From Dehalococcoidia bacterium (lineage in GTDB: Bacteria; Chloroflexota; Dehalococcoidia; Bin125), in contig JAJEJC010000008.1 in NCBI GenBank assembly GCA_022828105.1, positions 62,001 through 126,000 of the forward strand: a DNA stretch of 64,000 bases, given 5' to 3'. Every line of letters begins with the position of its first letter. The first letter of the stretch is position 1. Shown piece after piece: positions 18,805 through 26,855 of this stretch. Made by a program: the position numbers and the translations under genes. Below the pieces are notes generated by a model. The model was not told the origin of the DNA. It made no database searches and saw nothing but the letters and a program-made list of their open reading frames with translations.

Positions 18805-21231
18805 ATGTCCAGGATCTTCAGATTGGCGCTCGGCGCCGTGATTGCGTTGTCTCTTGCGGCGGCGCTCGTCGTCGGCTGTTCCGACGACGACCAATCGCAA
18901 CAGCAACCGCAGCAGGCGGCTGCCGAGCAACAGCCTCAGCAACAGGAAAGCGAGGCGGCCGCTCAGTCCAGCACTGCGCAGCAGCAACAACAAGCTCAGC
19001 CGCAGGCGGTATCCGCCGAGCCACTCAACATCGTGGTCTCCACTCTGATCATTGCCGACTGGGTGCGGCAGATTGGCGGCGATCAGGTGGAGGTCCATGC
19101 GCTGGTTCCGGCCGGCGCCGACGTGCACACGATCGAGCTGAGCGTTTCGGACATCCGCGCGGTTTCCGAAGCGGACCTCGTGATCATCAACGGGGCCAGC
19201 CTGGAATCGGCGTATGAGGACGCGATCCTCGAGAACAACGACCACGTGCTCAACCTCTCGGAGGCGATTGAGGACGCCGGCTTCGAATTGGCCCCGTTCG
19301 GTGCGATGGAGCACGACCACGGGCATGGGGACGAGGACGAGCAGGCCCACGAGGATGAGGATGGCCACGAACACGAGGACGAAGATCATCAGCAGCACGA
19401 ACAACACGAAGCAGACGAGCACGGCGACGCACACGCTGCGACGCCAACCGGTCGGCTGCTGATCGCAGACTCGGCCGAGGCCGTCATTTCAGTCGTCGAC
19501 CTGATGAGCGAAGAGGTCGACCACGGAGCCTTCGCCGTTGCCACGGTCAACGCCACCGTGAAGAACAGTCCTACCCACCGCTACGGCATCGTGCTGGCTC
19601 GCGGTCCGGAGGACGACGACGACCGGGTTCACATCTTCGACGGCGGCGTCTTCCTCGTCGAGCATGGCGACCACTTTGATCTGTTCACCGACCCGGTCTC
19701 CCGGCACTCGCTGGAGATCGTTGAAGAAGCGCCGATCCACTACGTCAACAGCCACGGCTGGACCGCGATCTTCGCCGACACCAATGGTCACGCGATTCTG
19801 ATCAACGAAGAAGAACTCACGAACGCCCAGGGCGACTACGAGCCAATCGTGCTTGAGGCAGGCCCGCAGCATGGAGCCGCGCTGGTCATCTCTGATGACC
19901 ACGTCGTGGTCACGACCAAGAATCCCGACGACCCGAACGACCCGCTGCCTGTCGGCGTCGAGGTCTGGACGTTCGATGGTGAAGTCGTCTACGACGCCAG
20001 CAACGCCTCATGCCCCGGTATGCACGGCGAGGCGCACAGTGCGCATGGCGCGGTCTTTGGCTGCGTCGGCGGCGTGCTCTTCCTGCATGCGCACGACGGC
20101 GAGTACGAGCACGAGTTCATCGCCAACCCGCCGGAGATGCACGAGAGCGCTCGTATCGGTTCCGCCTACGGGCACCATCACCTTGAGCACTTCTTCGGCA
20201 GCGCGTCCTACCGCGGCGAAGACGGCTGGAACTCCGACGGCATCTGGCTGATCGACGTCGCCTACGGCACGATGACCCGCGTCTTCGACGCAGGAACCTT
20301 GGCCGTTGCGATTGGCGATCACGGCGAGACCCTCTACCTGCTTGGCGCCGACGCCATGCTCTACGCACTCGACGCACACGATGGTGAGATGATCGCCAGC
20401 GTCGAGATGGTCGGCGCCGGCGAGGCCGGCAGGCCCGGCATGATCGCCGTCGGCGAGTACCTCTTCATCACCGATCCCAGCGACGGACACGTGCTGATGG
20501 TCGACGGCCACTCGCTTGAGGTCGTCGAGGAATGGCACGTGGGCGGTGCGCCGAGTTCGCTGGCCTTTGTCGGCCTAGTCGACTCGGACGACACTCCACA
20601 CGCCGGTCACGACGAAGACGAGATGCACGAAGACGACCATGACGAAGACGAGGACCACGAGCACGAACAAGACGAGGAGGACGACGATCACGGCGATGAA
20701 GAGGACGGTCACGCCCACGCCCACGGCGACGAGGACCCGCACTTCTGGTTCGACACCGATCTGGCCTCCGCTGCCATCACCGCAATCGCCGATGAGCTCA
20801 GCCACCTGAGCCCAGGCGCGGCGAACGTCTTCAGTGACCGGCTTGAGCTCTACCTCGCCGAGATCGAGGCAGCCGACGCCGAAGTGCGAGCGTTGCTGGC
20901 GGACATTCCGGACAGCCACCGGTTGCTGGTCACGTTCCACGACGCCTTTGGCTACTTCGCTCGACGCTACGGTCTCGACATTGCGGGATTCGTGGTCGAG
21001 GGACCGGAACAGGGCGTCAGCGCCGGCGCGTTGACTGACTTGATTGAGATCATCGAGCACGAGGGTGTTCTGACAGTCTTCCACGAGCCGCAGTTCGACT
21101 CGTCGATCCTCGACACGATCGCCGACGAAACCGGCGTCGGGCGGGGCATCATCTGGTCGCAGCCGACCGAGGACAACCCGACCTTCATCGGCATCCTCGT
21201 CGGCAACGCGCGAGCGATCGCCGAGCAGTAG
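18805..21231 (+). CDS. Zinc ABC substrate-binding lipoprotein with nested AztD-like beta-propeller
   Basis: An 808-residue exported lipoprotein (lipobox VVGC, Cys 25), about 45 residues of Gln-rich linker, then the N-lobe of a ZnuA/AztC-type binding protein (about 74-166) with the first zinc His in GADVHTIELSVSDIRA (His 108). The expected His-rich loop (169-211) leads not to the second lobe but to some 375 residues resembling the AztD zinc metallochaperone propeller, with CPGMHGEAHSAHGAVFGC at 403-420. A second Asp/His-rich loop (599-643) returns to the ZnuA fold: DPHFW (His 646), TFHDAFGYFARRYGL (His 712) and FHEPQFDSS. The usual LDPLG Asp near the C-terminus is missing; WSQPTEDNP stands there. 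TTG 18802 is an alternative start. Confidence 0.85.
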   Translation: MSRIFRLALGAVIALSLAAALVVGCSDDDQSQQQPQQAAAEQQPQQQESEAAAQSSTAQQQQQAQPQAVSAEPLNIVVSTLIIADWVRQIGGDQVEVHALVPAGADVHTIELSVSDIRAVSEADLVIINGASLESAYEDAILENNDHVLNLSEAIEDAGFELAPFGAMEHDHGHGDEDEQAHEDEDGHEHEDEDHQQHEQHEADEHGDAHAATPTGRLLIADSAEAVISVVDLMSEEVDHGAFAVATVNATVKNSPTHRYGIVLARGPEDDDDRVHIFDGGVFLVEHGDHFDLFTDPVSRHSLEIVEEAPIHYVNSHGWTAIFADTNGHAILINEEELTNAQGDYEPIVLEAGPQHGAALVISDDHVVVTTKNPDDPNDPLPVGVEVWTFDGEVVYDASNASCPGMHGEAHSAHGAVFGCVGGVLFLHAHDGEYEHEFIANPPEMHESARIGSAYGHHHLEHFFGSASYRGEDGWNSDGIWLIDVAYGTMTRVFDAGTLAVAIGDHGETLYLLGADAMLYALDAHDGEMIASVEMVGAGEAGRPGMIAVGEYLFITDPSDGHVLMVDGHSLEVVEEWHVGGAPSSLAFVGLVDSDDTPHAGHDEDEMHEDDHDEDEDHEHEQDEEDDDHGDEEDGHAHAHGDEDPHFWFDTDLASAAITAIADELSHLSPGAANVFSDRLELYLAEIEAADAEVRALLADIPDSHRLLVTFHDAFGYFARRYGLDIAGFVVEGPEQGVSAGALTDLIEIIEHEGVLTVFHEPQFDSSILDTIADETGVGRGIIWSQPTEDNPTFIGILVGNARAIAEQ

Positions 21232-21257
21232 CCGCTGAACCGGCAACGAACCGAGGC

Positions 21258-21283
21258 GCGCCCGCGATGCACATCGCGGGCGC
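21258..21283 (+). terminator. Hairpin after zinc-binding lipoprotein gene
   Basis: GCGCCCGCGATG, a CA dinucleotide, then CATCGCGGGCGC form a 12-base perfect stem 27 bases after the stop. The following sequence CCTTCGTTGT is only weakly T-rich, so termination would be inefficient or Rho-aided. Confidence 0.7.
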
Positions 21284-21310
21284 CCTTCGTTGTATCTGGC
21301 AGGACTCCCC

Positions 21311-21316
21311 TAGCCT
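21311..21316 (+). promoter_or_regulatory. -10 box for a leaderless orn transcript
   Basis: TAGCCT is six bases before ATG 21323, and there is no ribosome site in the gap. Confidence 0.5.
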
Positions 21317-21322
21317 GATCGC

Positions 21323-21877
21323 ATGCCGCCAACCGCATCGAAGGACCACCTGATCTGGATCGATCTCGAGATGACCGGGCTTGACCCGGAGCGGGACGTG
21401 ATCATCGAGGCGGCCGTGCTGATCACCGACGGCGACCTCAACGTGATCGCCGATGGGCCTGAGCTTGCGATCCAGCGGTCGGAAGACGAGCTGCGCGTGA
21501 TGAATGAGTGGAATCGCAGGACGCACCACGGCTCGGGCCTGATCAAGCGGGTGCGGCAGTCGGACGTGACGATCGAACAGGCCGAGGCGGAGATCCTGGA
21601 GTTCGTCCAGCAGTGGACGGTGGAGGGAAAGTCGCCGCTGTGCGGCAACTCGGTACACCAGGACAAGCGCTTCCTCTACCGCGAGATGCCGAACCTGGTC
21701 GACTGGATGCACTACCGGATCATCGACGTCTCGACGGTCAAGGAGCTGGCCGGGCGCTGGTATCCGGATCTCGAGCGGTTCGCCAAACAGGAGCGACACC
21801 GGGCGCTGGAGGACATCCGCGAGTCGATTGCCGAACTGCGCTGGTACCGGCAGCAGGTGTTCAAGCCGTCCGCATAG
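21323..21877 (+). CDS. orn: Oligoribonuclease
   Basis: The 184-residue DEDDh exonuclease shows LIWIDLEMTGLDPERDVIIE (first Asp-Glu), GNSVHQDKRFLYREMP (Asp), and HRALEDIRESIAELRWYR (His and Asp). It degrades two-residue RNA products, including pGpG from cyclic-di-GMP turnover, in the cytoplasm. Length and motifs match Escherichia coli Orn. The gene sits between the zinc-binding lipoprotein and the zinc permease but has no functional link to them. Confidence 0.96.
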   Translation: MPPTASKDHLIWIDLEMTGLDPERDVIIEAAVLITDGDLNVIADGPELAIQRSEDELRVMNEWNRRTHHGSGLIKRVRQSDVTIEQAEAEILEFVQQWTVEGKSPLCGNSVHQDKRFLYREMPNLVDWMHYRIIDVSTVKELAGRWYPDLERFAKQERHRALEDIRESIAELRWYRQQVFKPSA

Positions 21878-21882
21878 CCGTC

Positions 21883-22872
21883 TTAGCCGCGAGACACGAT
21901 TCGGGCGCCCACTCGGCAGCACGCTCCCCAGCAGACATCGCCGATCAGGCAGCAGGCGCCCCAGCAGACCCTCGCGGTCCGCCGCCAGGAGGATTGCGGC
22001 TGCTCGATCGCGTCATCCGACAGTGCCGAGATGCTCGGCAGCGTGTCGCGCAGGCCTCGCGGACTCAGCATGAACGACAACCCCATCAGGATCACGGCTG
22101 TGAGGATGATCGACGGCCCCGCCGCGAGGTCGAGATAGAAGGAGGAATACAAGCCGACCACGGTGGACACGATGCCGACCAGCGTGCCCGTCAGCATCAT
22201 CGTCGACAGCCGACGGGTCAGCAGCGCGGCGGCCGCCGCAGGCGTGACCAGCATGGCGACGGCGAGGATGACGCCGACCAGGCGGAAGGCAACGACGGTC
22301 GCCAGCGCGATCATGACCAACAGTCCAATCTGCATGACATTGACCGGCACGCCGGAGACGGACGCCACCTCGGGGTCGTAGGACGCAAAGCGAAGCTCGG
22401 GCAGGAACGTCAGCACCACGAGGGCCACGACCAGGGTCAATGTCGCCATCACGATCAGGTCGGTCCAAGACGCGCCCAGGATGTGGCCGACCAGCAGACT
22501 GCTCAGGTCGGTGCCGAACGTTTGTTGTCGGGAGATCAACAGGATGCCGAGCGCGAAGAATCCGGCGAACATGATCCCGATCGCGGTGTCTTCGCGCAGC
22601 CGACCGCGCAGGGTGAGCACGGCCACGCCCAGCGCGGTCAGCACCGCCGCAACACCGGCGCCCAACGTGATCAGGACCGCCCCGCCACCCAGTACCAGGG
22701 CGACCGCCGCGCCGGCGAGCTGCGTGTGCGCGACGGCATCACCGAGAAATGCGAGTCCGCGCAAGACCACAAATGCGCCGACCATGCCGGCCGCCACGGA
22801 CACGATAATGCCGGCGAGCAGCGCACGCTGCATAAACTCGAAGTCCCAAAAGGGATCGATCAGCCATCCCAC
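21883..22872 (-). CDS. znuB: Zinc/manganese-type ABC permease (ZnuB-like)
   Basis: The 329-residue membrane protein has eight to nine hydrophobic segments and the ABC-3 permease pattern (VVLRGLAFLGDAVAHTQLAG, then DPEVASVSGVPV and GVILAVAMLVTPAAAA). It would import zinc or manganese with a binding protein such as that encoded at 18805. The start is GTG 22872. The C-terminus is odd: after the last membrane segment it carries two CWGACC motifs within about 16 residues, six Cys in all. No matching ATPase gene is in the window, so ZnuC must be supplied elsewhere. Confidence 0.88.
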   Translation of the reverse strand: MGWLIDPFWDFEFMQRALLAGIIVSVAAGMVGAFVVLRGLAFLGDAVAHTQLAGAAVALVLGGGAVLITLGAGVAAVLTALGVAVLTLRGRLREDTAIGIMFAGFFALGILLISRQQTFGTDLSSLLVGHILGASWTDLIVMATLTLVVALVVLTFLPELRFASYDPEVASVSGVPVNVMQIGLLVMIALATVVAFRLVGVILAVAMLVTPAAAAALLTRRLSTMMLTGTLVGIVSTVVGLYSSFYLDLAAGPSIILTAVILMGLSFMLSPRGLRDTLPSISALSDDAIEQPQSSWRRTARVCWGACCLIGDVCWGACCRVGARIVSRG

Positions 22873-22897
22873 GAGAATCTCTTGCTAGCTGTCCCGC

Positions 22898-22916
22898 TGG
22901 GTAACATCGTCACCAA
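22898..22916. promoter_or_regulatory. Candidate operator upstream of znuB
   Basis: TGGGTAAC-ATC-GTCACCAA is an imperfect palindrome (six of eight arm positions) in the 73-base gap between znuB and the divergent SDR gene. It could be a zinc-repressor site but does not match a published Zur consensus that I can recall. Confidence 0.25.
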
Positions 22917-22945
22917 CGCATAGGACAGAGTGCTGAGGCTTCACC

Positions 22946-23842
22946 ATGGTACTTGAACAACAGGTCACGCTGATCACGGGCGCATCACGCGGCTTCGGCC
23001 TGGCCGCGGCAGAGGAGCTCACCCTGCGCGGGCATCCGGTGATTGCCACGATGCGCAATCCCGATCGCGACGCGCCCAACCTCGCCGGCATCGACCCGGA
23101 GTTGGTCGAGATCGCGCAGTGCGAGGTGACCGACCGCGCCTCGATTGCGGCATCGGTCGAGGCGGGACTGCAGCGCTTCGGACGAATCGACGCGCTGTTC
23201 AACAACGCCGGCTACGGACTCTACGGTCCGGTCGAGGACCTGTCCGACGACGAGGTCTCGCGGCAGATGGACACCAACTTCATCGGTCAGATCCGCATGG
23301 CGCAGGCCGTGTTGCCGCAGATGCGCGAACGCGAGCACGGCAAGATCATCAACGTCTCGTCGCTGGCGGGACGAATCGTGGGTCCGCTGATGGGTCTGTA
23401 CGCAGCGTCGAAGTGGGCGGTCGAGGCGATGTCGGAGGCGTTGCGCTACGAGGTCTCGCGCTGGGGCATCGACGTGACGATTCTCGAACCGGGCATGTAC
23501 GCCTCGGACTGGCAGACCACCAACCTCGATGTCGCCGCAGCAATCCGCGAGGGGCGTTCGCCCTACCAGGAGTCTGCCGAGCACGCGCTTGCGGCGTTCC
23601 GCAAGCGGGCGGCGACGCGGCCCGGCTCGCGATCGGTCGCGACCGCCGTCGCCGACATCGTCGAGTTGGAGCAACAGCTACCGATGCGCTGGCCGATCGG
23701 CGAGGACACCGTGCATACGATTCGGCTGCGAGAGGCGATGACCGATATCGAGTGGGAGTCGCGCGTGCGCGGCGACACCGAGGTCTATCGCGGCGCGTTC
23801 TTCGAGGGGACGGATAATCCACTGGAGCGGAAGCCGCGCTAG
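22946..23842 (+). CDS. Short-chain dehydrogenase/reductase
   Basis: The 298-residue Rossmann enzyme has TGASRGFGLAAAEEL (nucleotide-binding loop), NNAGYGLYGPVEDL, NVSSLAGR (catalytic Ser region) and YAASKWAVEAMSEALR (YxxxK pair). It belongs to the classical SDR family that oxidises or reduces alcohols and ketones with NAD(P). The Arg/Asn residues after the second strand (ATMRNPDRDA) hint at NADP preference. Substrate unknown. Start is ATG 22946. Confidence 0.92.
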   Translation: MVLEQQVTLITGASRGFGLAAAEELTLRGHPVIATMRNPDRDAPNLAGIDPELVEIAQCEVTDRASIAASVEAGLQRFGRIDALFNNAGYGLYGPVEDLSDDEVSRQMDTNFIGQIRMAQAVLPQMREREHGKIINVSSLAGRIVGPLMGLYAASKWAVEAMSEALRYEVSRWGIDVTILEPGMYASDWQTTNLDVAAAIREGRSPYQESAEHALAAFRKRAATRPGSRSVATAVADIVELEQQLPMRWPIGEDTVHTIRLREAMTDIEWESRVRGDTEVYRGAFFEGTDNPLERKPR

Positions 23843-23887
23843 AGAGCGAACGCCGAACGGGGCTCTGCGGGAAGCAGGGACCGGGGA

Positions 23888-24478
23888 TCAGCCGTGCTTG
23901 CCGACGTTCCAACCGGACTGGGCGAGGTGGGCATCGGAGAACTCGATGGCGTCGGGTTCCAACTCGTTGGCGAGCGTGTCGTTGAAGCGGTTGAGGAAGC
24001 CGAACATCGAGATCACACTGACGATCTCGACGATCTCCGACTCCGACCAGTGTCGTGCCAGTTCCGCGAACTGCTCATCGGTGGCGGCATTGGGCACGAC
24101 GCCCGAGTCGCGCGCGACGCGGAGCGCGGCGCGCTCGGCGTCATTGAACAGCTCGGAAGTCTCAAAGGCCCACACGGCCTCGACGCGATCGTAGGTCTCC
24201 CCGGCAAGCGTGTGCGCGAAGTGTCCGGTGTGCGCCTGACAGTAGAGGCAGCCGGCCGAGCGGGAGACGACATGCGCGATCAACTGCTTGAGGCCGGCCG
24301 GCACATCGCCCTCTCGCATGATCGAGGCGAAGAACGGCTGAAAGGTCTCGAGAATCTTCGGTCGGCGGCCCATGACGTGAAATGAGGTCGGCAGCGTCAC
24401 ACCGGCATCGAGGAGTCGGGCCAGGTAGGGAGCCGCCTCCAGCAACTCATCGGTATTGAGGGGAGTCACCCGGTTCAT
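23888..24478 (-). CDS. AhpD-like / carboxymuconolactone decarboxylase family protein
   Basis: The 196-residue all-helical protein has GCLYCQAHTGHFAHTL near residue 80, the CxxC-x3-H site of the AhpD/CMD fold. AhpD-type proteins are peroxidase-linked disulfide reductases that act as multimers; others in the family are decarboxylases. ATG 24478 overlaps the TGA of the methyltransferase gene by four bases, so the pair is translated together. Both Cys are present, which favours a redox role. Substrate unknown. Confidence 0.87.
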   Translation of the reverse strand: MNRVTPLNTDELLEAAPYLARLLDAGVTLPTSFHVMGRRPKILETFQPFFASIMREGDVPAGLKQLIAHVVSRSAGCLYCQAHTGHFAHTLAGETYDRVEAVWAFETSELFNDAERAALRVARDSGVVPNAATDEQFAELARHWSESEIVEIVSVISMFGFLNRFNDTLANELEPDAIEFSDAHLAQSGWNVGKHG

Positions 24479-25341
24479 GATCTGCTCCAGCGAATCAGCA
24501 TCTGGGTCGGTTGATCGGGCAGCGTCCAGGCGCCGTCCTGCTCGATCAGGAGCGCCGTCACCGCATCGTGCAGCGCGGGCAGTTTGACCGAGTTCTCCGC
24601 CAACCATAGCCGTCTACGCGCCCAGTCCATCGCAGCCTCGACCGAGCCAAAGCGGAAGCGCTGCCGATCAGCTCCACTTCCGACCTGCGACACATCGACG
24701 CCCGCGCCGCGCGCCTGAAGCAACGCGACAAACTCGTTGCCGCCCGGAAGTTGAACTTGATCCTCGCCGTGGATCTCGGGCCAGACCTGCCAGAACAGCG
24801 CGCTGGGCGAGCTATCGAAGAGGATCGCGACGCATTCGCGTCGCGCCGAGCGTTCCAGCGTGTCGAGGAATCCGCTGAACGGCTCGATGTCGTAGGCCAC
24901 GTGCGAGATGAGCGCCACGTCTCCGATGTCGGTAACGGCGGGATCGTCCGAGGGCCAGCGGTCGTCGCGCAGGTCGACGTTGGTGATGCCGTGCTCGATC
25001 TGCAGGTTGGCGAACTCCGACCGCATCGCGCGCGACGGCTCGACCGCGATCACTGACTTCACATGCAGCGCCAGCGGGAGCGAAAAGCGTCCCGCGCCGG
25101 CGCCCACGTCGATCCAGGTGTCCGAAGGCTGCGCGATGGCAAGCAGCGCGTCCAGCACCTGGTCGTCGGTGCGCCGCGGATCTGCCCGGAACATCGAAGC
25201 CAGCGGCCGGTAGTGATCGCCGTCGCCTTGCTCTTCGCGCAGGCGCTCGGCCTGTTCTCGATTGCCAATCACACGGTCAGCCCAGGCCTTCGCCAATTCT
25301 GCCGCCGACGCGTCATCAACGCTGGAGTAAACTCTGCTCAT
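24475..25341 (-). CDS. SAM-dependent methyltransferase (class I)
   Basis: The 288-residue protein has the methyltransferase motif I WIDVGAGAGRFSLPLA around residue 80, motif II VIAVEPSRAMRSEF and a following DDRWP segment at the adenine-binding position. Its C-terminal part has no recognised domain. Methyl acceptor unknown. I use ATG 25341, preceded by AGGTGA; a GTG at 25347 is in frame. The ATG overlaps the ATG of the divergent PAC2 gene in the palindrome CATG. Confidence 0.85.
   Translation of the reverse strand: MSRVYSSVDDASAAELAKAWADRVIGNREQAERLREEQGDGDHYRPLASMFRADPRRTDDQVLDALLAIAQPSDTWIDVGAGAGRFSLPLALHVKSVIAVEPSRAMRSEFANLQIEHGITNVDLRDDRWPSDDPAVTDIGDVALISHVAYDIEPFSGFLDTLERSARRECVAILFDSSPSALFWQVWPEIHGEDQVQLPGGNEFVALLQARGAGVDVSQVGSGADRQRFRFGSVEAAMDWARRRLWLAENSVKLPALHDAVTALLIEQDGAWTLPDQPTQMLIRWSRS
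25328..25333 (+). promoter_or_regulatory. -10 box for a leaderless PAC2 transcript
   Basis: TAAACT is six bases before ATG 25340 and lies inside the first codons of the opposite-strand methyltransferase gene. Confidence 0.45.
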
Positions 25342-26224
25342 GACCACTTCACCTGACCTGAGTATCGACGACCTGCCAGACCTGAGCGATCCGGTGCTGA
25401 TCCTGGCCTGGGAAGGCTGGAACGACGCGGGCGAATCCGCCTCGACCGCCGCCCAGTACCTGATTCAACAATTTGGCGTAGGCTCGTTCGCGACCATCGA
25501 CCCCGAGGAATTCTACGATTTCACCGAGGTCAGGCCAATGGCGCGCTATCGCGACGGCGAGCGCCACATCGACTGGCCGGCGACCGAATTCGTCCATTTG
25601 CGACCGCGAGGCGACGAACGGGACATCGTGGTCGGGCTTGGGATTGAGCCCCAGTATCGCTGGAAGCGGTACATGGCGGCAGTGTCGGAGTTGGTCGAGA
25701 CGATCGGGGTCAAACTGATTCTCTCGTTGGGCTCGGTCGCGACCGGCGCGCCGCACACCATGCCGGTCCATGTGCGCGGCTCTGCCAACAACTCGGCCCT
25801 CGCCCAGCGCTACAACATGCATCCGTCGCGCTTCGAGGGTCCGTCGGGGATCGTCGGCGTGTTTCACGATCACTGCCGCCGACAGGGCGTCGGCGGAGTC
25901 TCGCTCTGGGCCTCGGTGCCGCACTACCTGCCGGGCATCACCAATCCCGTCGGCGCGCAAGCGCTGCTGCGGGTCGTCAGCGACATGACCGGTCTGCACA
26001 TGGACTACGAGCCGTTGGAGCGCGGCATCCAGCGCTTTCATATGCAACTTGAGGAGGCGCTGCAAGAGAACAGCGATCTGCGCGATTATGTCGCCAGGCT
26101 TGAGGCGGCCGCCGGCACTCCCGAGCCGCAGGCGCAGCAGGAGAGCGAGCTGCCCAGCGCGGACGCGCTGATCGCGGACCTGGAGGATTTCTTCCGCCAG
26201 GGCGGCGACAACGCGAACAACTAG
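25340..26224 (+). CDS. PAC2 family protein
   Basis: A 294-residue member of the PAC2 (proteasome assembly chaperone 2-like) family. Typical text is PVLILAWEGWNDAGESAS near the N-terminus and GSVATGAPHTMPVHVRGSA near residue 134. The last 60 residues are charged and may form a coiled coil. Bacterial and archaeal PAC2 proteins are common next to proteasome or ATP-grasp genes, but their role is unsettled. No proteasome genes are in this window. It has no ribosome site and seems to be leaderless. Confidence 0.87.
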   Translation: MTTSPDLSIDDLPDLSDPVLILAWEGWNDAGESASTAAQYLIQQFGVGSFATIDPEEFYDFTEVRPMARYRDGERHIDWPATEFVHLRPRGDERDIVVGLGIEPQYRWKRYMAAVSELVETIGVKLILSLGSVATGAPHTMPVHVRGSANNSALAQRYNMHPSRFEGPSGIVGVFHDHCRRQGVGGVSLWASVPHYLPGITNPVGAQALLRVVSDMTGLHMDYEPLERGIQRFHMQLEEALQENSDLRDYVARLEAAAGTPEPQAQQESELPSADALIADLEDFFRQGGDNANN

Positions 26225-26258
26225 CGGGCCGTCTGCATACCACTCCCGCTTCAGGGCA

Positions 26259-26264
26259 TAAAGT
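26259..26264 (+). promoter_or_regulatory. Possible -10 box before the FTR gene
   Basis: TAAAGT lies 45 bases before ATG 26310 in the gap after the PAC2 gene and could give a short leader for the ferredoxin-thioredoxin reductase mRNA. Confidence 0.35.
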
Positions 26265-26309
26265 GGATTGAGCGGAGACTCACAGCTCGGCATAGATGGG
26301 CGGTACGAG

Positions 26310-26771
26310 ATGGCGGACGTGGAGCAGGTCAGCGACGACGATCGTCAGCAGGCGTCGGAGAAGAACCTGAACAAGATGTGGAAGTTCGCCCGCAACTTCG
26401 CGGAGAAGAGCGGGTCCTACCTGCATCCCGAGCAAGACATCACCGAATTCCTGGTGATCGGTCTCGCCAAGCACATCGACGACTACGGTCGGCCGCTGTG
26501 TCCCTGCAACTTCTACGAGGACAAGGCGGAAGAGGTCAAGGAATCGACCTGGATCTGCCCCTGCGAAGAGATGCAGCGCTGGAAGTACTGCCATTGACTG
26601 CTCTTCTGCGATGAGGAAGGTCTTCCCATCACCGAGTATCTGCCCAAGGACCACGAAGGTGTCGCGATTTACGGCGTCCGCCCGGACCCGCAGCCCGACA
26701 AGGGCCGAGCGCTGGGCCGGCTGGAAGAGCAGAGCGGCCGCAAGATCGACAAACGCAAGCGCCGCGAGTGA
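26310..26771 (+). CDS. Ferredoxin-thioredoxin reductase catalytic chain, probable selenoprotein
   Basis: The frame reads CPC-x16-CPC-x8-CH and then TGA (26595-26597) where the last Cys of the FTR CHC motif should be. Past the TGA the same frame continues for 57 codons with family-like text (LLFCDEEGLPITEYLPKDHE) to TGA 26769. With selenocysteine at residue 96 the product is 153 residues. In plant and cyanobacterial FTR the four other Cys bind a [4Fe-4S] cluster, and the first-motif and last-motif Cys form the redox disulfide that reduces thioredoxin. A SECIS-like hairpin starts 12 nt after the TGA. ATG 26310 is chosen over the upstream TTG 26268. The alternative is a nonsense mutation or sequencing error. 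Confidence 0.82.
26610..26630 (+). promoter_or_regulatory. SECIS-like selenocysteine insertion hairpin
   Basis: GATG-(A)-GGAA / TTCC-CATC forms an eight-base-pair stem with one bulged A on the 5' side and a GGTC apical loop closed by A-T. It begins 12 nt after the in-frame TGA. The Escherichia coli fdhF SECIS also has a 5' bulge and an AGGUCU apex at closely similar distance, the parts bound by SelB. Confidence 0.82.
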
Positions 26772-26855
26772 GGCTGTGTTCCCGCCACTAGCCACATCAA
26801 TCCGTTTGGCACTACGCTCATAGGGACGACCTGAACCGCATCCACTGGACAACGC

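Noticed and set aside
23888-24478. Selenocysteine in the AhpD-like protein
   Set aside because: Both Cys of the CxxC are encoded by TGC/TGT codons, with no in-frame TGA; the FTR gene is the only supported Sec candidate.
24478-24607. Upstream extension of the AhpD-like gene
   Set aside because: The extra 43 codons overlap the methyltransferase; ATG 24478 with the ATGA overlap is the natural start.
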